From NCBI GenBank assembly GCA_963823565.1, contig CAWGLR010000003.1, positions 310,001 to 374,000 of the forward strand: a stretch of DNA of 64,000 nucleotides, in the 5' to 3' direction. The notes under the pieces were generated by a model, which saw only the letters and a program-made list of their open reading frames with translations, was not told the DNA's origin and did no database searches. Numbering within the stretch: the first letter of the stretch is position 1; the number at the start of each line of letters is the position of its first letter. Of the stretch, positions 24,806 through 34,010 are shown piece by piece. Source of the stretch: RHKX01 sp963823565 (GTDB lineage Bacteria > Actinomycetota > Thermoleophilia > Solirubrobacterales > 70-9). A program made the position numbers and the translations under genes.

Positions 24806-26259
24806 TGCTCCGCCGCATCTTCATCGTCGGCGGATCCGGCGCGATCGGTGCCGTCGCCCTCGCGCTCGTTCAGATCAAGGTCGGCGCCCTCTTCGGCACC
24901 GGCGCCGAGCTCGACGCATTCTTCGTCGGCGCCGCACTTCCCTCCGTCATCCTCGCCGTCAGCGCCGGCGCCGTCTTCTCGATCGTCATCCCCCGCCTCC
25001 CCGACGGCCCCGCCGCGCCCCACGCCGCCGGCCGCTTCGCCGTGCTCGCATTCGCCGCCGGCGCGCTCGCCGCCGCGGTCGTCGCGCTCGCCTCCACCCC
25101 GATCGTCGACCTCATCGCCCCCGGGCTCGACGCCGCCACCTCCCGCGAAGCCGCCTCCGTCCTTCGCATCTACGCGATCACGATCGCCCCGACCAGCGTC
25201 GCCTTCGTCTTCTCCGCCTACGCCTACTCCATCGACCGCGCCTACGTCGCCGGCGCCTCCACCACCCTTTACGGCCTCACCTGGTTCGCCCTCCTCTTCC
25301 TTCCCGCCCTCAGCGGCGAGGCCACCGACGTCGCCCTCGCCGGCGTTCTCGCCACCCTCGTCCAGCTCGCCTCCGCCTTCCTCCTCTCTGCGCCCCGCCA
25401 CGCCGCCCCCTGGCCCCGCGCCCGCAACCTGAAGGTGAGCCGAACTGCCCTCGCCGCCGTCGCCACGGTCCTGGCGGCGACGAGCATTGGTCGCTTCACC
25501 CTGCTGCTCGACCCGCTCTTCGGCTCGCTCCTCGAACCCGGCGACGTATCGCAGCTGTCCTACGCCTCCCGCTTCATGCTCCTCGCCGTCTTCGTCAGCG
25601 GCCAGGGCGCTGCTTTCTCCCTTCTCATCGTTGGACGCCGACGCGACGAGTCAGCCGACGCCGACGCCCGCGTCGGCATCGTCGTCCCACTGCTCCTCTC
25701 CCTGGGCGCCGCGGTCGTCTTCGCGATCTGCGGGCCGGGCCTTGCTCAGCTCCTCCTCGCCCGGGGGGAACTCACCTTCGGCGACGCAGCCGCCGTCGGC
25801 GAGCTCCTTCGCCTCTATGCGCCCGCGATCGTCGTAATCACCCTCATCTGGGCGCTCGAGGCCGTGCTCTACGCCGGCAAGCGCGTGCGCGAGGTCCTCG
25901 TTCGCGTGATCGCTGGACTGATCGCAAACGTCGTTGCGTCCGCCGGCTTGGTCGCACTGATCGGGATCGACGGCCGCCCACTCGGCGTCCTCTTCGGCGG
26001 CATCGTCCAGCTCGCCCTCCTGCTCCACCTGATGCGCGACGACGACCGCGTCGCGGTTCTCCGCGAGCGCGCGACCCGTCGCTCCGCCTTGGGACTCACG
26101 GCCTCCGCAGCCTTGGTGGGAGCAGCGGTCTATCTCATCGCCGCCGCCAGCGGTGCCAGGGCCGCCGCCGTCGTGACCACCGTCGCCGTCACAGCCGTCG
26201 TGCTGCTCTACCTGACACCGCTAGGACGTACGTCCGCCCCACCGAGCCCGGACTTATGA
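24805..26259 (+). CDS. MurJ/Wzx-like lipid-linked oligosaccharide flippase
   Basis: A 484-residue polytopic membrane protein (about 12-14 helices) of the MviN/MOP superfamily. It starts 'IFIVGGSGAIGAVALALVQI' and 'KVGALFGTGAELDAFFVG', the conserved first helices of MurJ-type flippases, and shows paired helices with Arg-rich loops. It probably moves the undecaprenyl-linked repeat unit made by this cluster across the membrane. A housekeeping MurJ would be expected elsewhere. It is coupled to the upstream glycosyltransferase gene by TGATG. Confidence 0.82.
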   Translation: MLRRIFIVGGSGAIGAVALALVQIKVGALFGTGAELDAFFVGAALPSVILAVSAGAVFSIVIPRLPDGPAAPHAAGRFAVLAFAAGALAAAVVALASTPIVDLIAPGLDAATSREAASVLRIYAITIAPTSVAFVFSAYAYSIDRAYVAGASTTLYGLTWFALLFLPALSGEATDVALAGVLATLVQLASAFLLSAPRHAAPWPRARNLKVSRTALAAVATVLAATSIGRFTLLLDPLFGSLLEPGDVSQLSYASRFMLLAVFVSGQGAAFSLLIVGRRRDESADADARVGIVVPLLLSLGAAVVFAICGPGLAQLLLARGELTFGDAAAVGELLRLYAPAIVVITLIWALEAVLYAGKRVREVLVRVIAGLIANVVASAGLVALIGIDGRPLGVLFGGIVQLALLLHLMRDDDRVAVLRERATRRSALGLTASAALVGAAVYLIAAASGARAAAVVTTVAVTAVVLLYLTPLGRTSAPPSPDL

Positions 26260-26269
26260 TTACCGGCGA

Positions 26270-26301
26270 CGATGGTCAGAGATAGCGATGGTCAGGGATA
26301 G
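26270..26301 (+). repeat. 16-bp tandem duplication over the start codon
   Basis: Two adjacent copies of CGATGGTCAG(A/G)GATAG (26270-26285 and 26286-26301) each carry an ATG. The first ATG (26272) opens a 9-codon frame that stops at 26299-26301. The second (26288) opens the O-antigen polymerase gene. The duplicated start may influence initiation. Confidence 0.85.
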
Positions 26302-27751
26302 GTCACCGCGGACAGTCGGACTTGGCGTCGTTGCGGCCCTCGTCCTCCTGAGCGTCTCGATCCCCATCGTCGGTAACCCGCTGCCCCTCCTGGCGTTCAG
26401 TGGGCTTCTTCTTATGACCGTAGGGGCGATCTACCTGTGGGGGGCGGAGACTCCGCTGCTCGCAGCAATCGTCATCACGCCGTTGATCCCAAATGGGAGC
26501 GAGGGCTTCGTTGCCTCCGCTCTCGGCACGCACGGCGGCGACATCCGCGCCGGCCTCCTGATCTTCTTCCTCGGGTCCTACTTCGCTTGCCTCCCTCGCG
26601 GTGCGCCACGCGTTCCCCGCGTCCTCACCGGCATCGTCGGCTCACTCCTCGCCGTCGCCGGCGCTGGCCTCTTCGCCGCCGCGGTCAACTCCGAGACCCC
26701 AGCCGACTTCCTCTCGGAGGCGTCGCACGGCTTTGGCCAACCGCTGATCTACGCCCTCTTGATCGTCGCCGTCGCTGCCGGCGTGCAGAGCCGCGAGGGC
26801 GCGCGTGAGCGGATCCTCGCCGCAGTGTGCGTCGGGATGCTCGGCGAGGCGCTCGTCGTCGCCGTCGAGTTCGGCAGTGGCAACGCTTATGACTCCGCCC
26901 GGCGAGTCACGAGAGCACAAGGGACGGCCGGCGCCAACTTCCTCAGCGCAATGGCGATGCTCGGTTTCTTCGCAGGCCTCGCGCTCTTCACCGGGTCGGG
27001 AACGAGGCGCTATCGCCTGCTCGGGCTTGCGACTGCGCTGGCAACGCTGGGCATCCTCACCGTCGCCACCACCCGTGGCGGACTCGTCGGCGTGGTGATC
27101 GGCGCCACCTACGTCTTCCTCACCGGCATCGATCTCCGTGCGCGACTGCTGGCGATTGGCGCTGCGATCGTTCTTCTCGGCGCGGCGACCCTGATCCCCC
27201 CGGTCTCCTCCCTGTGGACCGACCGCCTGGACGTCCGCGGCGGCATCACCGAATTCGACCGAGCTTCCACCTGGGTCTCCGGCGCCAGGATGGGCCTCGA
27301 CGACCCCCTCAGCGGACTCGGCAGCGAGGGCGTCACCGAGGGCGTGGAGTCCGTGCCCCGCTACCGAGAAACCCCTGCGGGGTTCACCAGCGTCGTGCCG
27401 CACAACATCTGGGTCTTGTCATTCGCCGAAGGCGGGGTTGCCAACCTCCTCGCCACCCTCGCCTTCTCGTTCTTCTTCGGATTGGCGATTTGGCGTCGCC
27501 CACGCCGCTTCAGCTTGCCCGACCGCTTCCTCGTCGGCGGCCTGCTCGGTCTCGCCGCCGTCGCCCTGATCAACAACCTCTTCACCCATCCCGAGGTGAT
27601 GCTGCCCGGCATGGTCATGCTGGCCGTGCTCTGCGGACGCGCTGCCGCAGCCAGCGAGCATGTGCCCGTCCGGGCTGACGCGCGAGCTGACGCGCGGGCG
27701 CGGGCGTCTTCGCCGCTCCCGGCCGCGCCGCCGCGGGCCGCTCACATCTGA
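26288..27751 (+). CDS. O-antigen polymerase/ligase-like membrane protein (Wzy_C family)
   Basis: A 487-residue integral membrane protein with about 10-12 helices. The Wzy/WaaL-type central element 'VATTRGGLVGVVIGATYVF' precedes a large extracytoplasmic loop (about 310-370) that ends in 'VVPHNIWVLSFAEGGVANLL', the His-containing motif of the family. It would polymerise or ligate lipid-linked repeat units outside the membrane. ATG 26288 is used; the duplicated upstream ATG reads only nine codons. It is convergent with the Wzz-like gene (1-base gap). Confidence 0.82.
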   Translation: MVRDRSPRTVGLGVVAALVLLSVSIPIVGNPLPLLAFSGLLLMTVGAIYLWGAETPLLAAIVITPLIPNGSEGFVASALGTHGGDIRAGLLIFFLGSYFACLPRGAPRVPRVLTGIVGSLLAVAGAGLFAAAVNSETPADFLSEASHGFGQPLIYALLIVAVAAGVQSREGARERILAAVCVGMLGEALVVAVEFGSGNAYDSARRVTRAQGTAGANFLSAMAMLGFFAGLALFTGSGTRRYRLLGLATALATLGILTVATTRGGLVGVVIGATYVFLTGIDLRARLLAIGAAIVLLGAATLIPPVSSLWTDRLDVRGGITEFDRASTWVSGARMGLDDPLSGLGSEGVTEGVESVPRYRETPAGFTSVVPHNIWVLSFAEGGVANLLATLAFSFFFGLAIWRRPRRFSLPDRFLVGGLLGLAAVALINNLFTHPEVMLPGMVMLAVLCGRAAAASEHVPVRADARADARARASSPLPAAPPRAAHI

Positions 27752-27752
27752 G

Positions 27753-29102
27753 TCATATCGTGATGAGAACGACGCCGCCGAGCGTTCCGCCGACGCGCTC
27801 GATCTCAGATGCCAGCGCGGTGCATGCGCTCTCGGCCGAGCCATCGCGGGCGACAACGATGGTCAGGTCGGCACCGCTGACGAGGGGGACCGAGGAAGGT
27901 TCGGCCACCGGAGAAGCGCCTACGAGCAGCACCATCCCGTACGCATCGGCGAGCTCGCGCATCTTGTTCCCACCCTCCGGGCGCTCCAGGGACACCCAGC
28001 CGGCAGGAGCCGGGCCCCCCGCCGGAAGCGAATCGGGAACGCCGGCCTCACCGACGATGACCGCGTCCCGCAGCGACGCAGACCCCTCGAGAACCTGAGC
28101 GAAACCGCGACGTCCGTCTCCCTGGGTCAGCCGCGCGTCGACAACGATGGTGTCGGCCCCAGCGGCGAAGGCGCGCCCGAGTCCGTGCGCCACCTGTTCG
28201 ACGTCTTCGTCGTCGACCGGCACCAGCAGCACCGTCCGGGGCGCCTCTCCGTCGGCCCGGTACATGAGTCTTGCTCGGCACGCCTCCATCGCCACCCGCT
28301 CGTCCAGCGCGCCCTCCTCGACGCTCGCCAGCAAGGGGGCGCCGAGCACCTGCTCCGCGCTGCGTCCACCCATGAGCGTCGGCCGTATTCGATCGAGCAA
28401 CAGAACGGCGGCGACCCCGAGGAGCAGCCCCGCGATTCCGCCGCCGATTGCGCTGGAGATGACGGGCCTCGATCTCGTGGTCGAGGGCGGAGTCGCCTCC
28501 TGAACTTGCTCGACGTTTCCGGTTTGGAAGTCGCGGTAGGCCCTGAGATCGCTGACCTGCCTACTCAGGCGCGCACGGTCGAGGGACCCGGGCGGGAGCC
28601 TTCGAAGGCTCAGCTCGGCGGTGTGGATCGCCCGCTCGACGACCTCGACCTGCGTGTCGCGTCTGCTTTCGACGGCAGCGGCGGCGTACGCGTTGGCGAG
28701 CTCGGCAGCCTCGGTGGCATTGGGGCCGGTCGCGGTGATGTCGATGAGGCCGCTCGGCTTGTCGGTGACTTCGACGCGGCTTTCGATCTCGCCCGCGCTG
28801 AGGCTGCCGTCGAGCTTGGCGGAGGTGATGCGGGCGACCTCGTCCAATGACGCCAGATCGGTCTCTGCGAGCTGCGTGTTGGGTGGGGCGGTGACGTAGG
28901 ACTGGGCGTCGAATGCCTGATTGGAGAAGCCGGGATCGCGCGGGTAGATGATCGCTTCAGCCTCGTAGTCACTGCTCGTCAAGAGCATGAGGGACGCCGC
29001 TGCGGCCGCCATGATCAGGCCAGCGAGCAGAATCGGGACGATTCTGCGCCTGACGGCCGTATAGGCGGTGTCAACCCCGTATGCGCGCTGGTGTTGTTCC
29101 AT
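27753..29102 (-). CDS. Wzz-type chain-length protein with degenerate CpsD-like kinase domain
   Basis: A 449-residue polysaccharide co-polymerase. TM1 lies at about 22-42 and TM2 at about 216-238, with a coiled extracytoplasmic domain between them ('DTQVEVVERAIHTAELSLRR'), as in Wzz/CapA. The C-terminal ~200 residues have the fold order of a bacterial tyrosine kinase: 'TVLLVPVDDEDVEQVAHGL', 'DTIVVDARL' and 'YGMVLLVG'. The Walker A lysine/serine (GKS/T) and the Asp of Walker B are missing and there is no Tyr-rich tail. It is probably catalytically dead and structural. It would set chain length together with the adjacent polymerase. Confidence 0.8.
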   Translation of the reverse strand: MEQHQRAYGVDTAYTAVRRRIVPILLAGLIMAAAAASLMLLTSSDYEAEAIIYPRDPGFSNQAFDAQSYVTAPPNTQLAETDLASLDEVARITSAKLDGSLSAGEIESRVEVTDKPSGLIDITATGPNATEAAELANAYAAAAVESRRDTQVEVVERAIHTAELSLRRLPPGSLDRARLSRQVSDLRAYRDFQTGNVEQVQEATPPSTTRSRPVISSAIGGGIAGLLLGVAAVLLLDRIRPTLMGGRSAEQVLGAPLLASVEEGALDERVAMEACRARLMYRADGEAPRTVLLVPVDDEDVEQVAHGLGRAFAAGADTIVVDARLTQGDGRRGFAQVLEGSASLRDAVIVGEAGVPDSLPAGGPAPAGWVSLERPEGGNKMRELADAYGMVLLVGASPVAEPSSVPLVSGADLTIVVARDGSAESACTALASEIERVGGTLGGVVLITI

Positions 29103-29261
29103 CCGAGGCGAACGGCCCGGGGCCGGTTCGCGCCGCCAGGATAGCCCGGCTTTCGGGCGATCGTGGGGAGACTCCGCTACTTTGCCGCTCCAGTTGGTTT
29201 GTCCTCTGCAGGGCAGGGAGCTTCAGGAGCGGGCCAATAACGTCGAAACGGGGGTCGCGGG

Positions 29262-30302
29262 ATGAGTGCAACTGTCAAATCGGTCGCCGTCGTCGGCCTC
29301 GGGTACTGGGGCCCCAACCGGCTGCGGATCCTCAACGAGCTGCCGGAGACCGATGTACGGTGGATCTGCGATCGCGACGAGGACCGCCTCGCACGGCACG
29401 CGCAGCGAAACCCCCTGACCCGGCCGACCACCGACATCAGCGAGGCGCTGGCCGACCCCGACGTCGACGCGGTCGTCATCGCAACGCCGGTGGCCGCCCA
29501 CCACGCGCTTGCGTCGAAGGCGCTCGAAGCGGGGAAGCACGTCTTCGTCGAGAAGCCCCTCGCCGCCTCCAGCGGCGAGGCATTGGGCCTGATTGAGCGC
29601 GCCGAGAGCAACGACCTGGTCCTCGCCTGCGGCCACACCTTCCTGCACAGCCCGCCCGTCCTCGCCGCGAAGCGCATCATCGACTCCGGGGAGCTCGGAC
29701 AGATCTACTTCGTCTCTTCCAGCCGCGTGAACCTCGGCCCGTATCGCAGCGACATCAGCGTCCTGTTCGACCTCGGGCCCCACGACTTCTCGATCCTCCG
29801 CTTCTGGCTCGGCCGCATCCCCGTCTCGGTCGCCGCGATCGGCCGGGACGCGATCTCCAAGGGCGTCGCCGACGTCGCGTTCGTCCACCTCGACTTCGAG
29901 GACGGCCTGATCGCGAACGTCGAGCTGAGCTGGTTGGCGCCGAGCAAGCTGCGCCGGACCGTGGTCGTCGGCAGCGAGAAGATGCTCGTGTACGAGGACG
30001 GCGCCGCCGAGCCGCTGCGGATCTACGACAGCGGCATCGAGTACAGCGACCCCGAGACCTACGGCGAGTACCAGCTCTCCTACCGCAGCGGGAACATCGT
30101 CTCGCTGCGCGTCGACACGACCGAGCCGATCCTTGCCGAGATGCGCGACTTCGCCGGCGCCATCGGCGAGGGGCGCAAGCCGATCGGCGACGGCGACGTG
30201 GCGCTCGACGTCCTGAGGATGGTCGAGGCGGGCGAGGCGTCGATGGCCAACGGCGGGACGCCGATGCGAGTCGAGACCGGCCGGACCCGGGAGGCAGTGT
30301 GA
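29262..30302 (+). CDS. Gfo/Idh/MocA-family sugar oxidoreductase (WlbA/WbpB-like)
   Basis: A 346-residue NAD-dependent sugar dehydrogenase. The Rossmann motif 'VAVVGLGYWGPN' is at 9-20, followed by 'VIATPVAAHHALASKALEAG', the catalytic Lys motif 'VFVEKPLA' and 'FDLGPHDFSILRFWLG', with the His typical of the C-terminal domain. With the acetyltransferase at 38.3 kb and the DegT aminotransferase at 41.1 kb it could oxidise C3 of UDP-GlcNAcA on the way to a 2,3-diacetamido uronic acid. The role is inferred from this trio. It is coupled to the next gene by GTGA. The 159-base upstream gap holds its promoter; I see no strong -35/-10 pair. Confidence 0.85.
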   Translation: MSATVKSVAVVGLGYWGPNRLRILNELPETDVRWICDRDEDRLARHAQRNPLTRPTTDISEALADPDVDAVVIATPVAAHHALASKALEAGKHVFVEKPLAASSGEALGLIERAESNDLVLACGHTFLHSPPVLAAKRIIDSGELGQIYFVSSSRVNLGPYRSDISVLFDLGPHDFSILRFWLGRIPVSVAAIGRDAISKGVADVAFVHLDFEDGLIANVELSWLAPSKLRRTVVVGSEKMLVYEDGAAEPLRIYDSGIEYSDPETYGEYQLSYRSGNIVSLRVDTTEPILAEMRDFAGAIGEGRKPIGDGDVALDVLRMVEAGEASMANGGTPMRVETGRTREAV

Positions 30303-31810
30303 GCGGCGCGCCGCGGAGCGCCCGCATCCCGGCTCCCACCGGCATGCCGGGGCCGCAGTCGCTCGACTTCGAGGGCCCCGCCCCAGTCCGCCCGGCCAGC
30401 GTCATCCGCGCGACCCACGCGCGCCGCGACTCGATCACGCGGCGGGCGCTGCTCGTCGGCGACCTGCTCTCGGTCGAGGCCGCCCTGCTCGTCGCCGGGC
30501 TCCTCGGCGGCGTACGCACCGACGGCACCGCCCTCGGCTGGTACGGGCTGCCGATGTTGCTCGTCTTCGCCCTGCTCTTCAAGGTCTACGGGCTCTACGA
30601 CCGCGACATCAAGCGGATCAGCCACACCGGCATCGACGACCTGCCATACGTCTTCCACGCACTCATCATCGGGACGCTCGCGCTCTGGGCCTACATGAAG
30701 GCGATTCCCGAGCAGCAGATGCTGTTCGACGAGATCGCCTGGTTCGGCGGGGTCGCGCTGACCCTGATCATCGTCTCCCGGTCGCTGACCCGCCGCGGGA
30801 TCAACCGCGTGCTCGGCGGCGAGAACGTCCTGATCGCCGCGAGCGGCGCGACCTGCGAGCTGATCGCCCGCAAGCTCCACGCGCACCCCGAGTACGGTCA
30901 GCGGCCGAAGGCGATCCTCGTCCCCTTCCGCGACGGCGAGATTCCGCCCGCGGCGGCGGCCATCGCCGAGCCCTGGATCGGCGGCCCGACGGAGCTCGAG
31001 CGGATGATCGCGACCGGTGGCTTCGACCGGGTCATGGTCGCGCGCGACGACTACTCCTCGGAGGAGGTCTTCGAGATGATGGACCTCTGCCGCCGGTACG
31101 CGGTGAAGGTCGGCGTGCTGCCCGGCGTCAGCGACTCCTTCGGTCCTTCGCTCGAGCTCGACGAGGTCGAGGGCATCACCGTCCTCGGCGTCAACCCGCC
31201 GGTTCTGGGCCGCGCGTCGGCCGCGATGAAGCGCGGGCTCGACCTCCTGTTCGCTGTCCCGGCCCTGGTCGCCTTCGCGCTGCTCATGGCGCTGATCGCG
31301 GTCGCGATCCGGCTCGACTCCCCGGGGCCGGCGCTCTTCCGCCAGCGGCGCGTCGGCAAGGGCGGCGAGCACTTCACGCTGCTCAAGTTCAGGACGATGA
31401 GGGCCGACGCCGAGGACCTCCGCGGCGAGCTGATGCAGCACAGCCTCAGCCCGAACTGGCTCCACCTCGACGACGACCCCCGCATCACTCGCCTCGGCGG
31501 GTTCCTGCGCCGCACCAGCCTCGACGAGCTCCCTCAGCTGATCAACGTCCTCCGCGGCGAGATGAGCCTCGTCGGCCCGCGCCCGCTGCCCGTATCCGAG
31601 GACGCGTTCGTGAAGGGCTGGGGCCGGGGCCGCCTCGACCTGACCCCCGGGATCACCGGGCTCTGGCAGGTCCTCGGCCGCACCTCGATCCCCTTCGAGG
31701 AGATGGTCAAGCTCGACTACATCTACGTGGCCAACTGGTCGCTGTGGATGGACATCCGCCTGTTCCTGCGCACGCTGCCGGCTGTCCTGCGCCGCCGCGG
31801 AGTCAACTAG
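30299..31810 (+). CDS. polyprenyl-phosphate sugar-1-phosphate transferase (WbaP/WcaJ type)
   Basis: A 503-residue initiating enzyme that places the first sugar phosphate on undecaprenyl phosphate. Four hydrophobic helices lie at about 50-165, followed by a Rossmann-like CoA_binding_3 domain. The catalytic C-terminal domain starts with the membrane re-entrant helix 'GLDLLFAVPALVAFALL' and shows 'SPGPALFRQRRVGKGG', 'LLKFRTMRADAE', 'LRRTSLDELPQLINVL', 'MSLVGPRPLP' and 'TPGITGLWQV'. All are conserved in the PHPT family. The GTG start overlaps the dehydrogenase stop. It probably starts repeat-unit assembly for this cluster. Confidence 0.94.
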   Translation: MSGAPRSARIPAPTGMPGPQSLDFEGPAPVRPASVIRATHARRDSITRRALLVGDLLSVEAALLVAGLLGGVRTDGTALGWYGLPMLLVFALLFKVYGLYDRDIKRISHTGIDDLPYVFHALIIGTLALWAYMKAIPEQQMLFDEIAWFGGVALTLIIVSRSLTRRGINRVLGGENVLIAASGATCELIARKLHAHPEYGQRPKAILVPFRDGEIPPAAAAIAEPWIGGPTELERMIATGGFDRVMVARDDYSSEEVFEMMDLCRRYAVKVGVLPGVSDSFGPSLELDEVEGITVLGVNPPVLGRASAAMKRGLDLLFAVPALVAFALLMALIAVAIRLDSPGPALFRQRRVGKGGEHFTLLKFRTMRADAEDLRGELMQHSLSPNWLHLDDDPRITRLGGFLRRTSLDELPQLINVLRGEMSLVGPRPLPVSEDAFVKGWGRGRLDLTPGITGLWQVLGRTSIPFEEMVKLDYIYVANWSLWMDIRLFLRTLPAVLRRRGVN

Positions 31811-31821
31811 TAGCTCTCGCC

Positions 31822-33888
31822 TCAGCCGCTCGGCGCGCTGGTGGTGTTCTCATCCGCCGCGTCCGGGTTGAACAGCGGGTTCAGCGGGTCCAGCCGCCTC
31901 GCCTCGCGCAGCGCGCGCAGCGCGCGCTCGCGTTCGCCTCGAGCGACCTCGACGCGAGCGAGCACGTACCAGGTCTCCCAGTTGGTCGATTCCGCCTCGG
32001 TCGCCTTACGCGCGGCCGCCTTGGCCTCGGCTCCGCGCCCGAGGCGCTCTAGCGCAAAGGCCTCCTGCAGGTAGGGCGTCGCAGCGTAGGGCTGCAGGCT
32101 TGCGGCGTCCTCCGCGTGATCGAGGGCCGCCTCGTAGTCGCCGGCGCGGAAGGCGGCCTGTGACGAGGCAACCCGCTGGTTTCCCACCATCGGTATCGCG
32201 ATCAAGGCGATGGCCGCCGCGGCGAACGCGGCGGGCACGAGAATCGCCGCGGCGCGTGCCGCGGCGCCGCGTCGCGGTTCGGGGGCGGGCTCCCGCTCGC
32301 CCGAGCGGAGGATGGCCGCGGCGACGAACAAGAAGGCGACCGGGATCACCGCGAGCTCCCACAGCCAGTCAAGCCCGGCGGCGACGGCGAACGCGATCGC
32401 CGAGGCGCAGGCCGCGGCGAGCGCGCGGCGCTCCGGCCCTCCGGTGGCAATCGCACGCCGCGCGCCCACGACGATCGCGAGCAGCACGAACCCCGCGATC
32501 AGCAGAAGCCCCACTATCCCGAGCTCGCCGAGAGTCTCGGCGAAGAGGGAGTGCGCGTCACGGACGAAGCTCGGGATGTCGCGGTGCTCAGTCCACCAGA
32601 AGCGATAAGTGCCCGGCCCGATGCCGTGTAGCGGCTGGTGCTCGAACGCGTCGACGGCCGCCGACCAGTACTGCCAGCGGCCGTTGCCGCTCGCGCTCTG
32701 GAGCCGGTCCGCCTGCGCCCCCGGATTGGCCGGCTCCTTGAACTTCTGCCAACCGTCGTCGAGCAGGGTGGGCCCGTCGGCGACGAAGAACGCGCCGAGG
32801 GCGAGCACGGCGACCGCTCCGAGCGCGGCGACCGCCATTCGCCGGGGGACGGCCGGAGCGGCCGGCAGCCGGCCCCGACGTGAGAGGAGGGCGAGGGACA
32901 TGACGCCGACCGCGACGACGACGCCGACCGCGATGACGATCCACAGCATCCGATCGCCCTGGGCGAGGGCGACGTCATCGACATGCCCGGAGCGGAGCGA
33001 CGGGCGCCGGGCGGCGGCCCAGATGAGGGCGCCTGCGCCCGCCGCCATGGTCGCCATTGGCGGGACCAGCGCGATTCGCCGCGTGCAGAGCGCGATCAGC
33101 GCGATCACGCCCGCGACCGCCGCGGCCATTCCTCCCCGGGAGAGAGTCAGGGAGATCGTCAGGGCCATGAGCGGGACGAACGCGGCCGCGACTCCACGGG
33201 CCGTGACGGTTCGTGCCGAGGTGGCGATCCAGATGAGCAGCGGCAGGCCGATTGCTGTCAGCCCCGCAAGCGCGTTCCAGTAGTTGAGCGGATAGGCGAG
33301 GCGGCTGCGGGTTGAGGGAAGGACGTCGGCGAGGTCGTTCGCCGGGAACCATCCCGGCTGCAGGCGGGAGAGCAGAGCAACCGTGGCGATCGCCGTGCAG
33401 CCGAAAGCCACCCCGGCGAGCAGGGCACGAACGCGCCCGCGCCCGGCGAGCATCAGCGCGACCGCGAATGTCCCCGCATAGGCCGCGACCCGCCCGGCCT
33501 CGATCATGCTGCGCTCGGCGCTCCCCGACCAGCTGACTCCGACTGCGGTCCAGGCGGCGAAGGCCAGTAGTACTGCGAGTCCGGCCCGCGCGGGTCGGCC
33601 AAGCGAGTCCCACCGCAGGACCCCGCTGATCGAGCCGACCAGGACTAGCCACCAGGCGGCGAGCCCGACGCGCGAATAGATCAGCGAGTCGAATCCGCCG
33701 CTGTCGAGTCCGAGCTCGAGCACCAGCGCCGCAGGGGCAAGGAAGGCGGCGCTCGTCGCCGCGTCCGGCAGATCCGGGAGCCAGTCGCGGCGCCGTCGCT
33801 CCCTCGCGGCCCGGCCCTGAGCGACACGGCGGAGATCGGGCGCGACGCTCCCTTCCTGGCTTGGTTCATGCAATGCGATAGCGGTCAT
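31822..33888 (-). CDS. O-antigen ligase-like protein with C-terminal TPR repeats
   Basis: A 688-residue membrane protein. About 12 helices span residues 40-570, with the Wzy_C motif 'SLTLSRGGMAAAVAGVIAL' and a loop carrying 'PLHGIGPGTYRFWWTEHRD' and 'VRDAHSLFAETLGELGIVG', as in ligases and polymerases. The last ~110 residues are tetratricopeptide repeats: 'AFRAGDYEAALDHAEDAASL', 'AFALERLGRGAEAKAAARKA' and 'VARGERERALRALREARRLD'. It is the second ligase-like protein of the cluster. ATG 33888 is preferred over a GTG at 33939; neither has a clear ribosome-binding site. It is convergent with the PHPT gene. Confidence 0.82.
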   Translation of the reverse strand: MTAIALHEPSQEGSVAPDLRRVAQGRAARERRRRDWLPDLPDAATSAAFLAPAALVLELGLDSGGFDSLIYSRVGLAAWWLVLVGSISGVLRWDSLGRPARAGLAVLLAFAAWTAVGVSWSGSAERSMIEAGRVAAYAGTFAVALMLAGRGRVRALLAGVAFGCTAIATVALLSRLQPGWFPANDLADVLPSTRSRLAYPLNYWNALAGLTAIGLPLLIWIATSARTVTARGVAAAFVPLMALTISLTLSRGGMAAAVAGVIALIALCTRRIALVPPMATMAAGAGALIWAAARRPSLRSGHVDDVALAQGDRMLWIVIAVGVVVAVGVMSLALLSRRGRLPAAPAVPRRMAVAALGAVAVLALGAFFVADGPTLLDDGWQKFKEPANPGAQADRLQSASGNGRWQYWSAAVDAFEHQPLHGIGPGTYRFWWTEHRDIPSFVRDAHSLFAETLGELGIVGLLLIAGFVLLAIVVGARRAIATGGPERRALAAACASAIAFAVAAGLDWLWELAVIPVAFLFVAAAILRSGEREPAPEPRRGAAARAAAILVPAAFAAAAIALIAIPMVGNQRVASSQAAFRAGDYEAALDHAEDAASLQPYAATPYLQEAFALERLGRGAEAKAAARKATEAESTNWETWYVLARVEVARGERERALRALREARRLDPLNPLFNPDAADENTTSAPSG

Positions 33889-34010
33889 GCGGGATCGGGG
33901 GTGGCAGGACTCTATGCCCCCGTCGCTGTTACATTGCACGTCCGATCAGCGCCGTGCTGCTCGGTGGGACACAGCGCAGCCGGCAGAACGCTTAGTGAGG
34001 TTGAAGGATC

